NCBI GenBank assembly: GCA_000827325.1
Contig: KN832873.1
Location: 1,378,245 to 1,442,244, forward strand
Origin: Oidiodendron maius Zn
Lineage: Eukaryota > Ascomycota > Leotiomycetes > Myxotrichaceae
DNA: 64,000 nt
Direction of reading: 5' to 3'
The notes below the pieces were generated by a model. The model did not search any database and was not told the DNA's origin. It worked only from the letters and a program-made list of their open reading frames with translations. The translations under genes were made by a program, and so were the position numbers. Shown here piece after piece: positions 19,972 to 30,963 of the stretch. The first letter of the stretch is position 1; every line of letters starts with the position of its first letter.

Positions 19972-21617
19972 TTAGTCTTCTACCCTCCAGAACTTCCATG
20001 CATCCCGATCGCCATATTCCCCAGTGACACCGACAAGCTCTTCAACGCCTTCGATCCCCTCGGCATTCAAGAACTTTTCCTGGTCGATTTCCTGACCCCC
20101 CACGTCATCTTCTCCAGTTCCATTCTTGATGACTGCAGGCCAGAGAACGCCAACGCCGTCACATCCTAATGTAGTCTCAAACCTGCCGTAGTTCTCTGCT
20201 TCCAGAGATTCGTAGAGCTTATTCATTCGCTCCTGTGAGACATCTGGCCGAAGAAGTGTGATGGCACATCCACCGCCTCCCGCACCAGTAAGTTTCGTCC
20301 ATCCTATGCCTTCGTGGTCAACCAGCTCTCGTATCCTCTCCAACCTCGGATGTGATACGCCGAGAGCAACCAGAAGGCCGTGGTTTATGGTCATCAACCT
20401 TCCCAGATCCTCCAGACTCGACAGTTCTTCTGGGTCGAAATCTGGCTTCGCAATTAATCTCGCAGCACCTTCGCTAACTTTGTCTATTGCGTCCAAGACG
20501 GCTTCTGTAATCTGCGGGTGCATCTTTTTCAACGCCCCTACCTTTGCTACCTCCGCGGCAGTGGATTTCGGCTGCCTTGTGTCCACAAGGAGGAGAGGTA
20601 GTTCAGGGAAATTCCACAGCGGCTGGACTTTAGGTGGCTTGGCATAATCAGACCTCTGGAAGACAACAGCCTTGCCCTGCGTGGCAACAGTGTTATCAAC
20701 ACCGGAGGGGTTGCCATGTATACACATCTCTCCCACGAACGCCCATCGGTTGATACGCTCCACTTGTAAACGCGCTTCGTCAAACGGTTGATCAGGGTGT
20801 GGGCCGGAGAGCGTGCGGATCTGAAGAAGGAGCGCGGCAGCAAGGCAGACAGAGATAGAGGCACTGCTGCCGAGGCCACCAGCAATGGGGATTGTTGAGC
20901 GGAGCGTGTACAAACAGCCCGGGAAATTCTGAGACCCAAGCGACAAAAGCAAGTATAAGAACGCAAAGGCGGAGTTATTATGGACCTTCCGGACATGCTC
21001 GGGCTCTTCTAGGGATATATTTGCCAAGTGGGGTTTCAAGGCCGCAACCAACTCAGGGTCGAGAGACGTGACCAAGTCATAATAGTACTTCTTTTTGCCA
21101 GGGGCGGAGAACGTCGCCCAAGGTAAGTCGTCAATATTCCAAGTGTGTGTGAGATTGATATCGGGGAATCGAAGGGAGATGGTGCGTTTGGATTTAGAGA
21201 GCGCTGTAACGAGGAGATAGGAACGGAGGGACACAGAGGCTGCAATAGCCGCCTGTAACGGGTCAGCTATGATCAGAGAGAGAATGACACGCTTGGAGTC
21301 ACCTTTCCATGGACTACCGCATGTTCTCCGAACACTATGACCTTGCCCGGCGCCGAGACCATGAAAGCCGGCATCAGAGGACTTGACTGCCTCTTCCTGC
21401 CGTTGATCTGCGTCCGATCCATATCGTCACGGATGCCATTGACCGTTGCCCGGCCATTGGCACGCAGCGACATGTCGGCGGACGGGGAGGATGGAGAATT
21501 GCTCTCTGAGGGGGTTTGTGTCTGCGGGGAAGTGTTGCTGGAGCTCGATCTGGAATGTGTCTGGTGCGTCTGGAGGGGCTTTCCACCAAATGACCGCCTG
21601 GTCGAATTGCTTGTCAT
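19972..21617 (-). CDS. ERG12: Mevalonate kinase
   Basis: Phosphorylates mevalonate with ATP, an early step of ergosterol/isoprenoid synthesis. Two exons, 21617-21303 and 21252-19972, 50-nt intron, 531 residues. GHMP-kinase motifs: MVSAPGKVIVFGEHAVVHGK (~86-105), the ATP loop PIAGGLGSSAS (~227-237), HGNPSGVDNTVATQGK with catalytic Asp ~291, and TGAGGGGCAITLL (~427-439). The first ~80 residues are Ser/Thr/Gln-rich and disordered. The conserved domain begins near MPAFMVSAPGK, so a later ATG is an alternative start. The C-terminus carries an acidic tail beyond the usual domain. Its neighbour upstream in the window is the prenyltransferase alpha subunit, which uses the pathway's products, though adjacency alone is weak evidence of a link. 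Confidence 0.95.
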
Positions 21618-22762
21618 TGCACGACGAGCATGCTCGCGAGGAGGGGACGGCGAACCAGATATACTCTGGGGAGGTAAGGAGGGCGGGATTGCCTCGACAG
21701 AGTGACACTAGGTAGTGTTCGGTGACCAGTGGCTGGCTGGCTGATACAGTGTCTAGGTAAGAATACAATCCCCGAGAAGTATATATTTGGCTTATGTAAG
21801 ATCGATGTGGCTGGCCCAAAGCCCCTGAATCGGTAGCGAGCTTCCGGGATATCGTACGATGTTAAGTATACGCCGCGTCCATGCCAAGCGAAGACGTGGT
21901 CTAAACAACTGACCAAGAGAATTCAAGACTACAACACCTATGTGATACGTCCCATGAGATGCACCAGTGTGCTAGGTGGTATTGATTGTGATCAAGGATA
22001 GAGAGAAGCCTTAGTAGGCTTCCTTCCGCCATGTCTGACAATTCACAGCCTGTGCGAGGCTGCGAGCTCAATGTCGTGATGGCATCTAAACAAGTCAAAA
22101 GCCCAAGCCCCTCCAGGGTCTACTTGCTGAGTGTTTGAAATTCCTCAATTGGGCATCCTTGCAAATGTCAAGTTGGACTGTTCAGACTCGCAATAACTTT
22201 GTCTAACAACCCATGGATTTCGACTTATCTTTGCGAGCTTCCCTCCTTAGCTCACATCTTTCCCCACGCGATATATTAGAGGGTCTCACCATTATCACCG
22301 GAACCATTTCAGAAAAGAGGAAACATTGGCGTTTGCGGGGTCTGGTTTACTATCAACTCACCTTCCCTCCCCAGTCCTTCCAGTCAATCCAGTCTCTTTC
22401 TTGGTCACCCAACATACTCCTTCACTCTCTCTCCTTTTCTCTCAGCTTCTCCATCACACGTTCGCCTTCGAGATCACGAATGTGATACTTGATCCTATTT
22501 GAGATTGTTCAGAGACGAGGAGAGTTTATTCAGAAACGAGGACATCACATTGAACGTCGCATCAATTGTGGTGCCTTGATCAATCTTATCTCTCTTCCTC
22601 TTTCTCTCTTCAGATATCTCAATCATACCATAACGGCTGGCTTCGACTTCAGCAAGTAGGAGCTTTCTACCGCCTTTAAATCACAGTTGAATTGATCTTT
22701 CTTCCTTCCAATTGTCAAAGGTTCAACTTGTCTTCGCACTCTATTAACAACCAATCGCATCG
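21618..22762. other. Divergent intergenic region, ERG12 / 2EXR gene
   Basis: About 1.1 kb upstream of both ERG12 (minus) and the 22945 gene (plus). Several overlapping minus-strand frames (21427-22098) lack motifs. From ~22370 the sequence becomes pyrimidine-rich, typical of a fungal promoter/leader. Confidence 0.4.
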
Positions 22763-22944
22763 GTAAGTGGACTCTTGATTCAACTTTGAACCTCTCTTCT
22801 CTCTTTCTCTCTCTCTCTCTCCCTCTTCTTTCTTCCTCGATTGCCTCTTAACAATTCGAACTTCTCGGTCTCATGTACGGAGTCTTGACTTTAAATCACG
22901 CTCCTTCCTATATCTTACTGATCAATACACCGGTGAAGCTCAAG
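22763..22944 (+). promoter_or_regulatory. CT-rich leader, possible 5' UTR intron
   Basis: A strong donor (GTAAGT at 22763) lies in the long CT-rich leader, followed by a (TC)n tract at ~22797-22840. The ATG at 22945 is preceded directly by AAG, a possible acceptor. A 5' UTR intron of ~180 nt is plausible but cannot be proven here. An in-frame ATG at 22873 would add 24 hydrophobic residues if the leader is unspliced. Confidence 0.4.
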
Positions 22945-24105
22945 ATGGCTCCTCGCAAGCGCAAAGGAGGTCGCATTTCAAAGCCCACAAGCCAGCTGGG
23001 ATGGATCCCAACATTTAGCAGACGCACCCTTCATAACTTCGAAGATGAAGAGACACATGAAGCTATGTATGATCGCCTGAGTCGGCAAAATCCTGGCAGC
23101 CACGAGACGTGGGGTGCAATTGAAACTGGAGCCATCTCCGCCATTAAAAAGAAAGGCAAGGCTCCTAGGGCACAAAATTACTTCAGCGGCATAGGCAGCC
23201 TTGCATCTCTGTTCGGAACGGGTATGGAGGAAGAAGCTACAATGGTTATCCCAAATTCCCCAGACCGCTCTCGCCTCCTTGGCATTCCTCCTGATATCAG
23301 AGAGAATATTTACGGGTTTCTACTGAGCGACTCGAAGCCCATTGTCGTAGGGCCAGACTGGGAGACTGTACAGGGTAGGGTTCTGCGTTACAATGGCTTG
23401 CAATATGTTTGTAAGCAGATTGGTGATGAAGCATCCAAATTTCTTTATAGCAATAATGTCTTCCTCGCAATGCTTCGAGAGACTCGCAAATCCTCTGCGT
23501 GGGACAAGACACTAGACTCGAAATTTCTTGCTCTATTTCGAAACGTCGTCATCAACTGCCCAATGGATAATTGGAACATGGAATGGCACGAGAAGGCTGC
23601 TCTGGCTGTCGACAAACTAGCCGATGCCAATACGTTCCTCCACTCTCTCACTGTCGTGGTATGCCCGACCCGGGGAATGGGAACGTCGACCACCGCCGTC
23701 GGCCTAGAAGCCAATCCCATCCATTTCGCAGATTTCTTCTACTATCGCAGTGCATTTATGACGAGCATTCGCAAACTCAGATTGAAAGTACTCAATATTA
23801 TAATAAAGCACCGCATTACGACCTTTAATACAGGCTTTACAATCGGAGTCAAGCGACTGTTGATCTCCGTGGACTTAAAATACTTGCATACGACAAATGC
23901 TGAGGACAACTCTCTTGCAAATGAAAATACTATTGCCATTGCTCGCAAGAATGCTGCTACTCTTGAAAATGAGCTGCAAACTTTGAAGCCACGATTTGAG
24001 GCCATTTTTGAGGATTGCGAGAAAGCATTGAGAGAAGGATTGTGTCGAGAGCTTGCCGAGGAAGAATCAATAACTGATGGGGTGGCATTGGCGGCAAGAA
24101 AGTAG
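22945..24105 (+). CDS. 2EXR/F-box-like domain protein
   Basis: Intronless, 386 residues from the ATG at 22945 (MAPRKRKGGRISKPTS). The basic N-terminus may be a nuclear signal. At residues ~120-145 the segment RSRLLGIPPDIRENIYGFLL is the L-P-x-E-I-R-x-x-I-Y-x-x-L-L pattern of fungal 2EXR and F-box-like proteins. It is followed by a conserved-looking region with LQYVCKQIGDEASKFLYSNN, which in this family means L..TC+Q+..E....LY..N. The C-terminal ~70 residues form a charged predicted helix. These proteins are abundant in filamentous fungi and their substrates are unknown. A longer start at 22873 is possible. Confidence 0.75.
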   Translation: MAPRKRKGGRISKPTSQLGWIPTFSRRTLHNFEDEETHEAMYDRLSRQNPGSHETWGAIETGAISAIKKKGKAPRAQNYFSGIGSLASLFGTGMEEEATMVIPNSPDRSRLLGIPPDIRENIYGFLLSDSKPIVVGPDWETVQGRVLRYNGLQYVCKQIGDEASKFLYSNNVFLAMLRETRKSSAWDKTLDSKFLALFRNVVINCPMDNWNMEWHEKAALAVDKLADANTFLHSLTVVVCPTRGMGTSTTAVGLEANPIHFADFFYYRSAFMTSIRKLRLKVLNIIIKHRITTFNTGFTIGVKRLLISVDLKYLHTTNAEDNSLANENTIAIARKNAATLENELQTLKPRFEAIFEDCEKALREGLCRELAEEESITDGVALAARK

Positions 24106-24498
24106 CTCACATACAAGTGGCATTGCATAAACATAACTTCAACTGCAACCGTCATCGTCCAGGTCCTAAGCTATACTATGGTTTCAACTAACCTTCAATT
24201 TGCTTTCTTTTGTCACCACCTGGTTCATCTAAAATACATGGCTCCGCAAATCATACTTGATATTTCGCATTTTACTGCGAGATGTATCTGGAGGTGGTTA
24301 ATGTCACATCGGGATTTTGCACGGCGTTTCAGGGAAGCTTTTCACATGAACAGATATCGGCCTAAAATTACTTTTTCCTCCGTTATCTCTTCGACGATAT
24401 GAGGGAAGTATAAAGGGCTTTTTTCATGCATTGCAGCGTAGCTATTTCTCTATGCAATTCATATTTGGACTCGAATACAGACTTCGAGATCCACCATA
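24106..24498. other. Intergenic up to the MITE
   Basis: 3' flank of the 2EXR gene. A 74-codon frame (24178-24402) has no recognisable motif. The TA target dinucleotide of the MITE is at 24497-24498. Confidence 0.4.
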
Positions 24499-24842
24499 GT
24501 CGTTCGGGCAAAATCTCACCTACTTACTTACGTAAGTAGGTGAGGGAGGGCAATACGACTCGAACAGCAATACGATAATTTACATATAAAACTACTTACT
24601 AAATTTCTTCCTTAACAACCACTTAACTTAAAAGACTAATAATGCTTAAATATTTATTATATATAAGCAAATAGCTTTAATTTTAAATTTTAAATGTTTT
24701 TATTAAAAAATGGTTGAGTTTGGACAGGTTAAAAATGACGATTTTTGCGGTAAATGCAAATTATCGTATTGCTGTTCGAGTCGTATTGCCCTCCCTCACC
24801 CACTTAGCGTAGCTAAGTGGGTGGGTGGGGTAACCGAACGAT
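24499..24842. mobile_element. MITE, Tc1/mariner-like, TA target duplication
   Basis: 344-bp element with long terminal inverted repeats. The left arm begins (G)TCGTTCGG at 24499 and the right arm ends CCGAACGAT at 24842. The inner ~45 nt of each arm (24536-24581 and 24759-24803), including gggcaatacgactcgaacag, match as exact or near-exact reverse complements. Between them the outer arm portions are diverged and each holds its own small palindrome (ctacttacttacgtaagtag; cacttagcgtagctaagtg). The element is flanked by TA on both sides (24497-24498 and 24843-24844), the target-site duplication of Tc1/mariner/IS630 elements. The centre is AT-rich with no transposase, so it is non-autonomous and would depend on a transposase elsewhere. 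Confidence 0.88.
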
Positions 24843-25282
24843 TATTGTATTGTTTTGTGTACATTTCGTGCTATGATTACTTTTGTGGGGCTACCACGCA
24901 GATTACCAGACTTCCGCTTCCGCTACGTATAATTCTTTGACATAGCCATAGCTCCGATTTAGCGGTATAGACGCTATTCATATCGGTAAGTAGCCACTAG
25001 GCGCAATAACCTGTTGCTGCCAAGGCTCGCCATACTTGGAATTTGGAACTTGATGATTGAATGGTTGTTGGAGAATTCGTCGATCCTGCGATAAGGCATC
25101 TAATTGCTCAAATTGCCTCATTGTCAGTGCATCCATCCGTCTGGATATTGCTTCATCAATTGGAAACTTATCCCATGCACGCAGCAGACTCCCTTCTTAC
25201 ATTCCAGTTCACCTGCCTTCCGAAGATGATTTTTGGAACAGGGCATTGATACCTTCTGGATAAATAAAAGAGGCCCAGACTT
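24843..25282. other. Intergenic, MITE to POL31
   Basis: 3' flank of the minus-strand POL31 gene. Two overlapping plus-strand frames of 62-68 codons (25057-25263) have no motif. Nothing else seen. Confidence 0.4.
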
Positions 25283-26977
25283 CTACCGCGAGACGGCAAA
25301 TTTAACTACAGACGTTTCCAATGTCTCGGAGTCCACCAAAACAAGTTCACCGGTCTCAGAGAATCGAGGAACGGCGATCAATCGAACCGTCTGTCCACCA
25401 GGGCCTTCGATGGAGGCCGTGTCAAACTTCGGTTGTGAACCAACAAAGAATATGTGCGGGCACGTGTTCAAAACAAAGGGATCGTCGTCTTGATATGGAT
25501 AACTCCCTAGCAATTGTCACTGATGAGCAACGGCTTTGAAAGATTGATAGGAGCGGACTCACATAACGTATCTGGAGCAGTAGGCGCACAACATCGCCAC
25601 CTGCACATAGCCTCCATCATACCCAATCTATCATCGCCCTCGACGTATTTGAACACGTCATCCACATTCTGCCCGCCAGTCCCCAGCACCTTCCATCCCT
25701 CGATTTCGCCATCCCAAGGATTTGTAACCGCATCGAACCAGCCTGGCTGGGCCTCCTCACTATTGCTAGGAGGGATAGATCCATACGCTCTCGCCCGCGG
25801 AAACATAGCAGAATGAATTGGTTGTTGTGGAAGACTGACATTTGCTGGATCAGTATATCCAGGTATTAATGTGATGGGCATGCTTGGTAACAAAGTGGCC
25901 AGGAAATTGTCCAGGAGCATTGTAGGGGTCGGATTGTAGGCGCTGCTGTCATAACCATACTTTTTATGAGATTTCTTGTTGCCAATGATATCTTGCACAG
26001 CAACTTCTTCGTCCAAGGCTATAGAATTGCCTGCAATTATAAGCCTGGTAATCTGAGAAACACTTTCCTGTGTTGCTGGGTCTAGGGCTTCGCCTAGCAA
26101 GTATTCCATGAGCAGGTCAATCTCCAAAGAGTTTTCAGCATCGGTCCCTGAAAAGCCAAGTCCTGAAACAATGGCAATCTTCTTACCACTTCCTGTAACA
26201 CGTTTGTCCATATCCTCGTCTTCGCCTCCCGTCTTCGCCTTCTTTGACGTGGCTCCATTAGCATCTGGCGCATCTGATGTGTGCCATCGGTCTGGTTGCC
26301 AGGGAAGATCAGGAACTTTGATATCCACGACCTCAAAATCCCCGTTCGCATTCTCGGTTCCCATTACAGCGATAATGCAGCCTGTTACAAGCATTTCACT
26401 CGACAATGACGACCCCGTCAACCGCAGTCTACCGGACTCATCTTCCAACATTATCATGTCCTCTCCAGACGGCGACAAGTATTTTTCCCGCGGTGGTATG
26501 GCCGAAATCCAGTGCTGTAGCTTACATTAGTTCTACCCGTTGCGAATACCAGTCCTGCAATAACTCACATCTTTCGAAATATCGTCTAGGATATTAGGTT
26601 TCAGAGGCATATCCATATATATTGTTCCCGCAATCCAGCACAATTTGCCTTGTCTTACATCAAGCACCCTCTCTACTTGCTCCACTGTCTCCCCCGCAAT
26701 CTGAAATCCATCCCAGGCTTCCAAGGCAATTTGTTCTACAATGGGCTTCAGCTTTGCTAAACGAAGAAAGTAGATATCTGCGAATTGCTGCTGGTAGTGT
26801 TTTTCCTTCTCAAGAGCGTATGTCCCAAGTGGCTTGTAGAGAGAGGGCTGACGAGCGACAGAGTTATACTTCGAATCGCTATACCTAGTTAAAATTCATA
26901 AACCATAAGATAGAGAGCTGTATAACTCACGATGATGGCTTCTGAAGAAGACTTCCCCCTTCCTCTAGAGCTGCCAT
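25283..26977 (-). CDS. POL31: DNA polymerase delta small subunit
   Basis: Subunit B (Cdc1/POLD2) of replicative DNA polymerase delta, nuclear, scaffold between Pol3 and Pol32. Four exons, 26977-26931, 26884-26569, 26514-25563 and 25506-25283, 512 residues, introns 46, 54 and 56 nt, all in phase. Visible blocks: YSDSKYNSVARQP and LGTYALEKEKHYQQQFADIY (N-terminal OB side), GKLCWIAGTIYMDMPLKPNI followed by LDDISKDHWISAIPPREKYL across intron 2. In the phosphodiesterase-like core: KIAIVSGLGFSG, RLIIAGNS, LLPSMPITLIPGYTDPANVS and LPQQPIHSAMFP. After intron 3, APDTLWSYPYQDDDPFVL and CPHIFFVGSQPKF. The calcineurin-like catalytic residues are degenerate, as in all eukaryotic B subunits. Residues ~190-215 form a Lys/Asp-rich insert. 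Confidence 0.95.
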
Positions 26978-27614
26978 CTTTCTTTCCGTGTTTGCACACT
27001 TATAGCTAGAGATAATTGTTCCTGCCGCAAATGTGAGATATTTCGCGTTTGATGGGCAAATCTGGAGTTTCGCGTATCGCGTTGCGAAGCGATGCGTTAA
27101 TTGCTGACTAAGCATGTGAAGTTATGGTGATGGTGATGTGGTGGACACCAATGCACCAGATGCTGGTGATTAACCTCCGGATCTAGTAGTTCTTTACTCC
27201 TGAGGATATAAAAGTAGTATATGGAACTTGTCCATGATTCAGGAAGCTCTAGGAGCAGCTTAGTGCCTATGCACCAATCTTCTGTAAAGTAACCCTCCAC
27301 TAATTTTTATTTTAAGATGAAGCTGAAATTTAGATAAAATATTTAGTGTATTACTGTTGTTAAAATGCGTCTTTAGTTGGTACACCGGTACTTCAGCGAA
27401 GAAAACCTCGAAAGAAAATATATTGTATTCTATCATATAAAAAATAACCCAACTTCAAACTATAGCTACAAAGAGCCCATTCTAACGAACAGGGTAAGGG
27501 GATATAAACGCTTGCTATGCAAAACTCGAATGCTACCTAGACCTAAGAGAGTTGTGGAAGGTCCTATGCATGCTCCTCTCTTTAAATTCGTTTGCCTTGC
27601 GGCCGTACAGCGGT
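26978..27614. other. Intergenic, nothing recognised
   Basis: POL31 promoter and 3' flank of the transporter gene. Short frames on both strands only (27097-27300 minus, 27377-27697 plus, the latter overlapping the transporter's last exon). Confidence 0.4.
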
Positions 27615-30161
27615 CTAATGAACCAGACCCTTGTCTTTTTTGTCACAATAGCTTGGTAGACCAGACTCTTCGCCTCCGCTCGCCCAGCTCATTATAGTGA
27701 GAGAGGTTGTGTATGCCATGACGATGAAGCCAAAAATGCATAGGAGTACATCAGCAGCTTTCCAGGCAAATGATCTTGCAACTGCCTTGTAATGGAGCAT
27801 CGGCTGCGTAAGTCAGTAAATGGGTTTGCACACATGGACCTGGAATAGAAAAGGTGGGCATACAGGGTAGATATATACTAGAGGTACGCAGGCAAAGCTT
27901 CCCACGATAGAGACAAATTTATCGAGATCATTGGCTCCAAACCAAGCAATGCCGGCACAGAGCATGACGACAAAGAAGCGAAAGACGTTCTTTTGCCACT
28001 TGATGTAGGGATTGTATTTACCGCTCTTAGTGAATAACTCGTTTTCCGTTATCCTGATTGCCGGGAAGATTTGTAGCGGTGTGGAAAGGAGAATGGCTAA
28101 CGAGTATAGGAATTGAACCCCATTTACGAGCTTGTCGTCTTGAGGCAAGTTGAGGATGACGACAGTCTCAACGGCAGATCCATATGCCGCGTAGGACAGT
28201 GCTCCCATTGAGATAAAGACCACGGTTATGATGATCATAACAAGACCCATAACAGGAGGAAATTGCTTCGGGTTCTTCATAGACTCTTGGATAGGGATAA
28301 TCAATCCAATCCCTTCAAAGGTAAATATTGCAGTGCCGATAAACAATGTCCAATCATTCGGGTTGAAGTTGACAATGTCAGCTACGCCATGTTGCATAGC
28401 AATGGTCAAGATGTCGTAGTAGTAGAGATAGGCCAGTCCAACAAGGATGAAGGCATCCGCAACGAGGGCTGTAAACCCTAGCTTTGTGATATCTCTTAAC
28501 AGAGAAAATGGAAGGAAGATCGCCATCTGCATCAATATCAAATACGGGACCGGGATGCGTGTCTTACAATCGGATACCGCAAGAATAAAGGCTTGCAAAT
28601 TTTCCGACGTGAAGACAATGTAGGCTGCCACAAAACCAATCTGGCTGATCACGATCGAGCCTAAAATTAGTCCTCGCATCCACTTTCCATATAGAATGTC
28701 GCCCATATCACCAAATGAGGCCTCTACCCGCAGGCGGGTATTTACTAGAAGCACGAAGCAGTGGTAGCTGAGGGTCGCAACAAACAACAAGACCAGATTG
28801 CTGAAGAGCATCCCACCATTTAGATATGCCTTCGGGAGGAAGAGAACGCCAGTGCCAACAAATGATTTAAGCAACAACAAAGCAGCTCCAGTAGGTCCAT
28901 TTGTGCCAGCCACCTGCCGCTCCTTGCGCTTTCTTTTTCGCCGCCCAGGAGTAAGAAGAGCACTATCTTCCATTGGCTCTCGCTCCTCCTCCTCTCCCTC
29001 TTCACTAGCATACACACCTGACGCGAAGTATTCGTCCGGCGCAAGCACCTCGTCATCTTCCTCGAGGTCTTCTCCAGCAAAGTGACCATATAGTGTTAGG
29101 AACTCAATAAAGTTGTTTGTGAACATCTTTGGCCGTGTGCGAGGATATGCGGCTCCATCTTCAGGGTCTCCTCCTGCCGGTGAAGGGCTTTCGATCACTC
29201 TCCGGAGGTAATTACGACGAAATCCACCTGGTACTTTGATTGACCCAATATCTAAGACTTCATCTTCCGGTTCTGGCCTCGACAAGTGGAAGCTCTTACT
29301 TCTTTGAACTCTACCCCTGCTCTGTGCATCTTCCGTCCATTTGTATATGGGTCGTGTGATGTCCCCCCCTTGGAGCTGCAAACTCGAAAATTCGTCGTCG
29401 TCAAGGCCGGGCGCAACGTTATCGAGAGCCTGCTTACCTTTGCGAGCAGGCGAGCTGCCGCGAAGTGACATTATGTTCCCAAATATCCCATCTTGTGCTG
29501 CGTCATTCCCGACTAGACTGAAACTGGAGTTAGCAAAAGGCTCGAAACCGAGGACACAATAAGGTCTCCGCTCCTGTAACAGGTAAAGAGAAGGTAATGT
29601 AAATAGAACCACGCAATGGAAGTGAGGTCCTTACGCAGTTGTCTCTGACGGTTGTACAAGGTGCCGCCGGACAATCTCGGGATCCTCGTATCCATTTGGC
29701 CCATTCCAACCTGGCGCACCTTGCACGGAGCGCCCTTTCGCTTCGAAGGATCCATAGTTACTCTGTGCACCAGAAGCTGGCGCTTGATTGCCTGTTGAAA
29801 GAGGAGACTCCGTCCGTAGTGGAGGAGTGCCAAGCTTTGGTGGTGTCTGGTTGCCTGATGCTGACAAGGCTGCCGCAAGAGCAGATATTCCAGGCCCTGG
29901 CTGTGATGAGGTAGCAGGCCCAGCAAGTGGAGTTATACTGCTAGCATATGAGCCACTGGCAAAAGGCTGGCTAGGAGTAGGTATTTGGCGGACAGGTGGT
30001 GAGCCAGCATGCGAGCGGATTGGCGATGCTGCTAATCGAGCCATTGAAGCGGCTCTTGGTGCACTGCTTGGCGAAGCTCGGCCTCTATTTAGACCTGGAG
30101 AGGAAGAAAGAGGCACTGGCAGAGGCCCTGTGGAGGACGCACTGTCGCGAGGGAGTGACAT
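27615..30161 (-). CDS. Vacuolar amino-acid transporter, AVT3/4 type
   Basis: Member of the amino acid/auxin permease family (SLC36-like). Three exons, 30161-29635, 29517-27864 and 27803-27615, 789 residues, introns 117 and 60 nt. The first 400 residues are hydrophilic: Pro/Ser/Ala-rich, then acidic (EEGEEEEREP) and a basic cluster GRRKRKRKERQ. The membrane domain begins TGAALLLLKSFVGTGVLFLP, the family's hallmark first helix, and contains about ten further hydrophobic segments, including GLIIPIQESMKNPKQFP and the last AADVLLCIFGFIVMAY, which needs exon 3. A long N-terminal tail is characteristic of fungal Avt3/Avt4, which export amino acids from the vacuole. Substrate range is inferred. Intron 1 is open in two frames, so its 3' end was chosen at the CTAAC..CAG that keeps phase 2. 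Confidence 0.9.
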
Positions 30162-30963
30162 CGTTTCTCGTTCTATTGGAAGCTTTCGCCCGCGATGTAA
30201 TTTGGGAATAAATGTATAGGAGAGTTTATTGCATTGTTTCGAGCTGCGCGGCAAGTAAATGGATAGATGTTGACAGGACCTGCAAAGTTTGGCTAGAGGT
30301 GGCTTGGAGAGAAAAATGGAAGACAGAGAGAGCGGGAGATAAGGTCACGATACTCTGTCGGTATCAGCTGGTTGTCAATGACTCGGAGTTGGAAGCCCAG
30401 ATCTATGCCGGAGTGGTGGGATGTGCTTTACACGTGACTGATATCCTCATCTCGCCTCAGGCGTCAATTCTAGACCTCCCGGAACAGACGATGGGTGGGA
30501 TCTGCGGTATTTGAGGGATTTTGTAGTTGTGTTATTCTGTTTGTTATTTCAACTTTCAATCTCCTATGGTCTCGTTTTATAACCTGTTGTATATCTGGTC
30601 TTGTCATTGCCTTTAATCCTCAAGAGCCCACTCGCACACACAAGATTCCGGACTCCTCTTCGGCCGAAGATTCCCCGGATGACGTTGTGCGATTTTACAT
30701 TTTCAATATACGCGTTGAGGTACTCGAACAGCATTTCACAGGACAGTTCTAGGAGAAAACTCGAACAGGATCGCCAGTTTACCACAATATGATGCTGCTG
30801 ACCAGTTCTTTGATCCCCCACCGTCTGGTCTGGCCGTCTTGGTAACAGATCCCGAGTATACAATTTGAATCGTGACAGCTGAAGAGCGGATTTTGGTGCA
30901 TGACCAGAATCTCATCCACCCTTCGCGCGACAGATCACACACGGTGCAAAATAACAGCCCTCG
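30162..30963. promoter_or_regulatory. Divergent promoter region, AVT / VHC1
   Basis: 800-nt spacer between two divergent vacuolar transporter genes. Open frames inside it lack motifs. Shared regulation is possible from geometry alone; no binding site is assigned. Confidence 0.4.
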
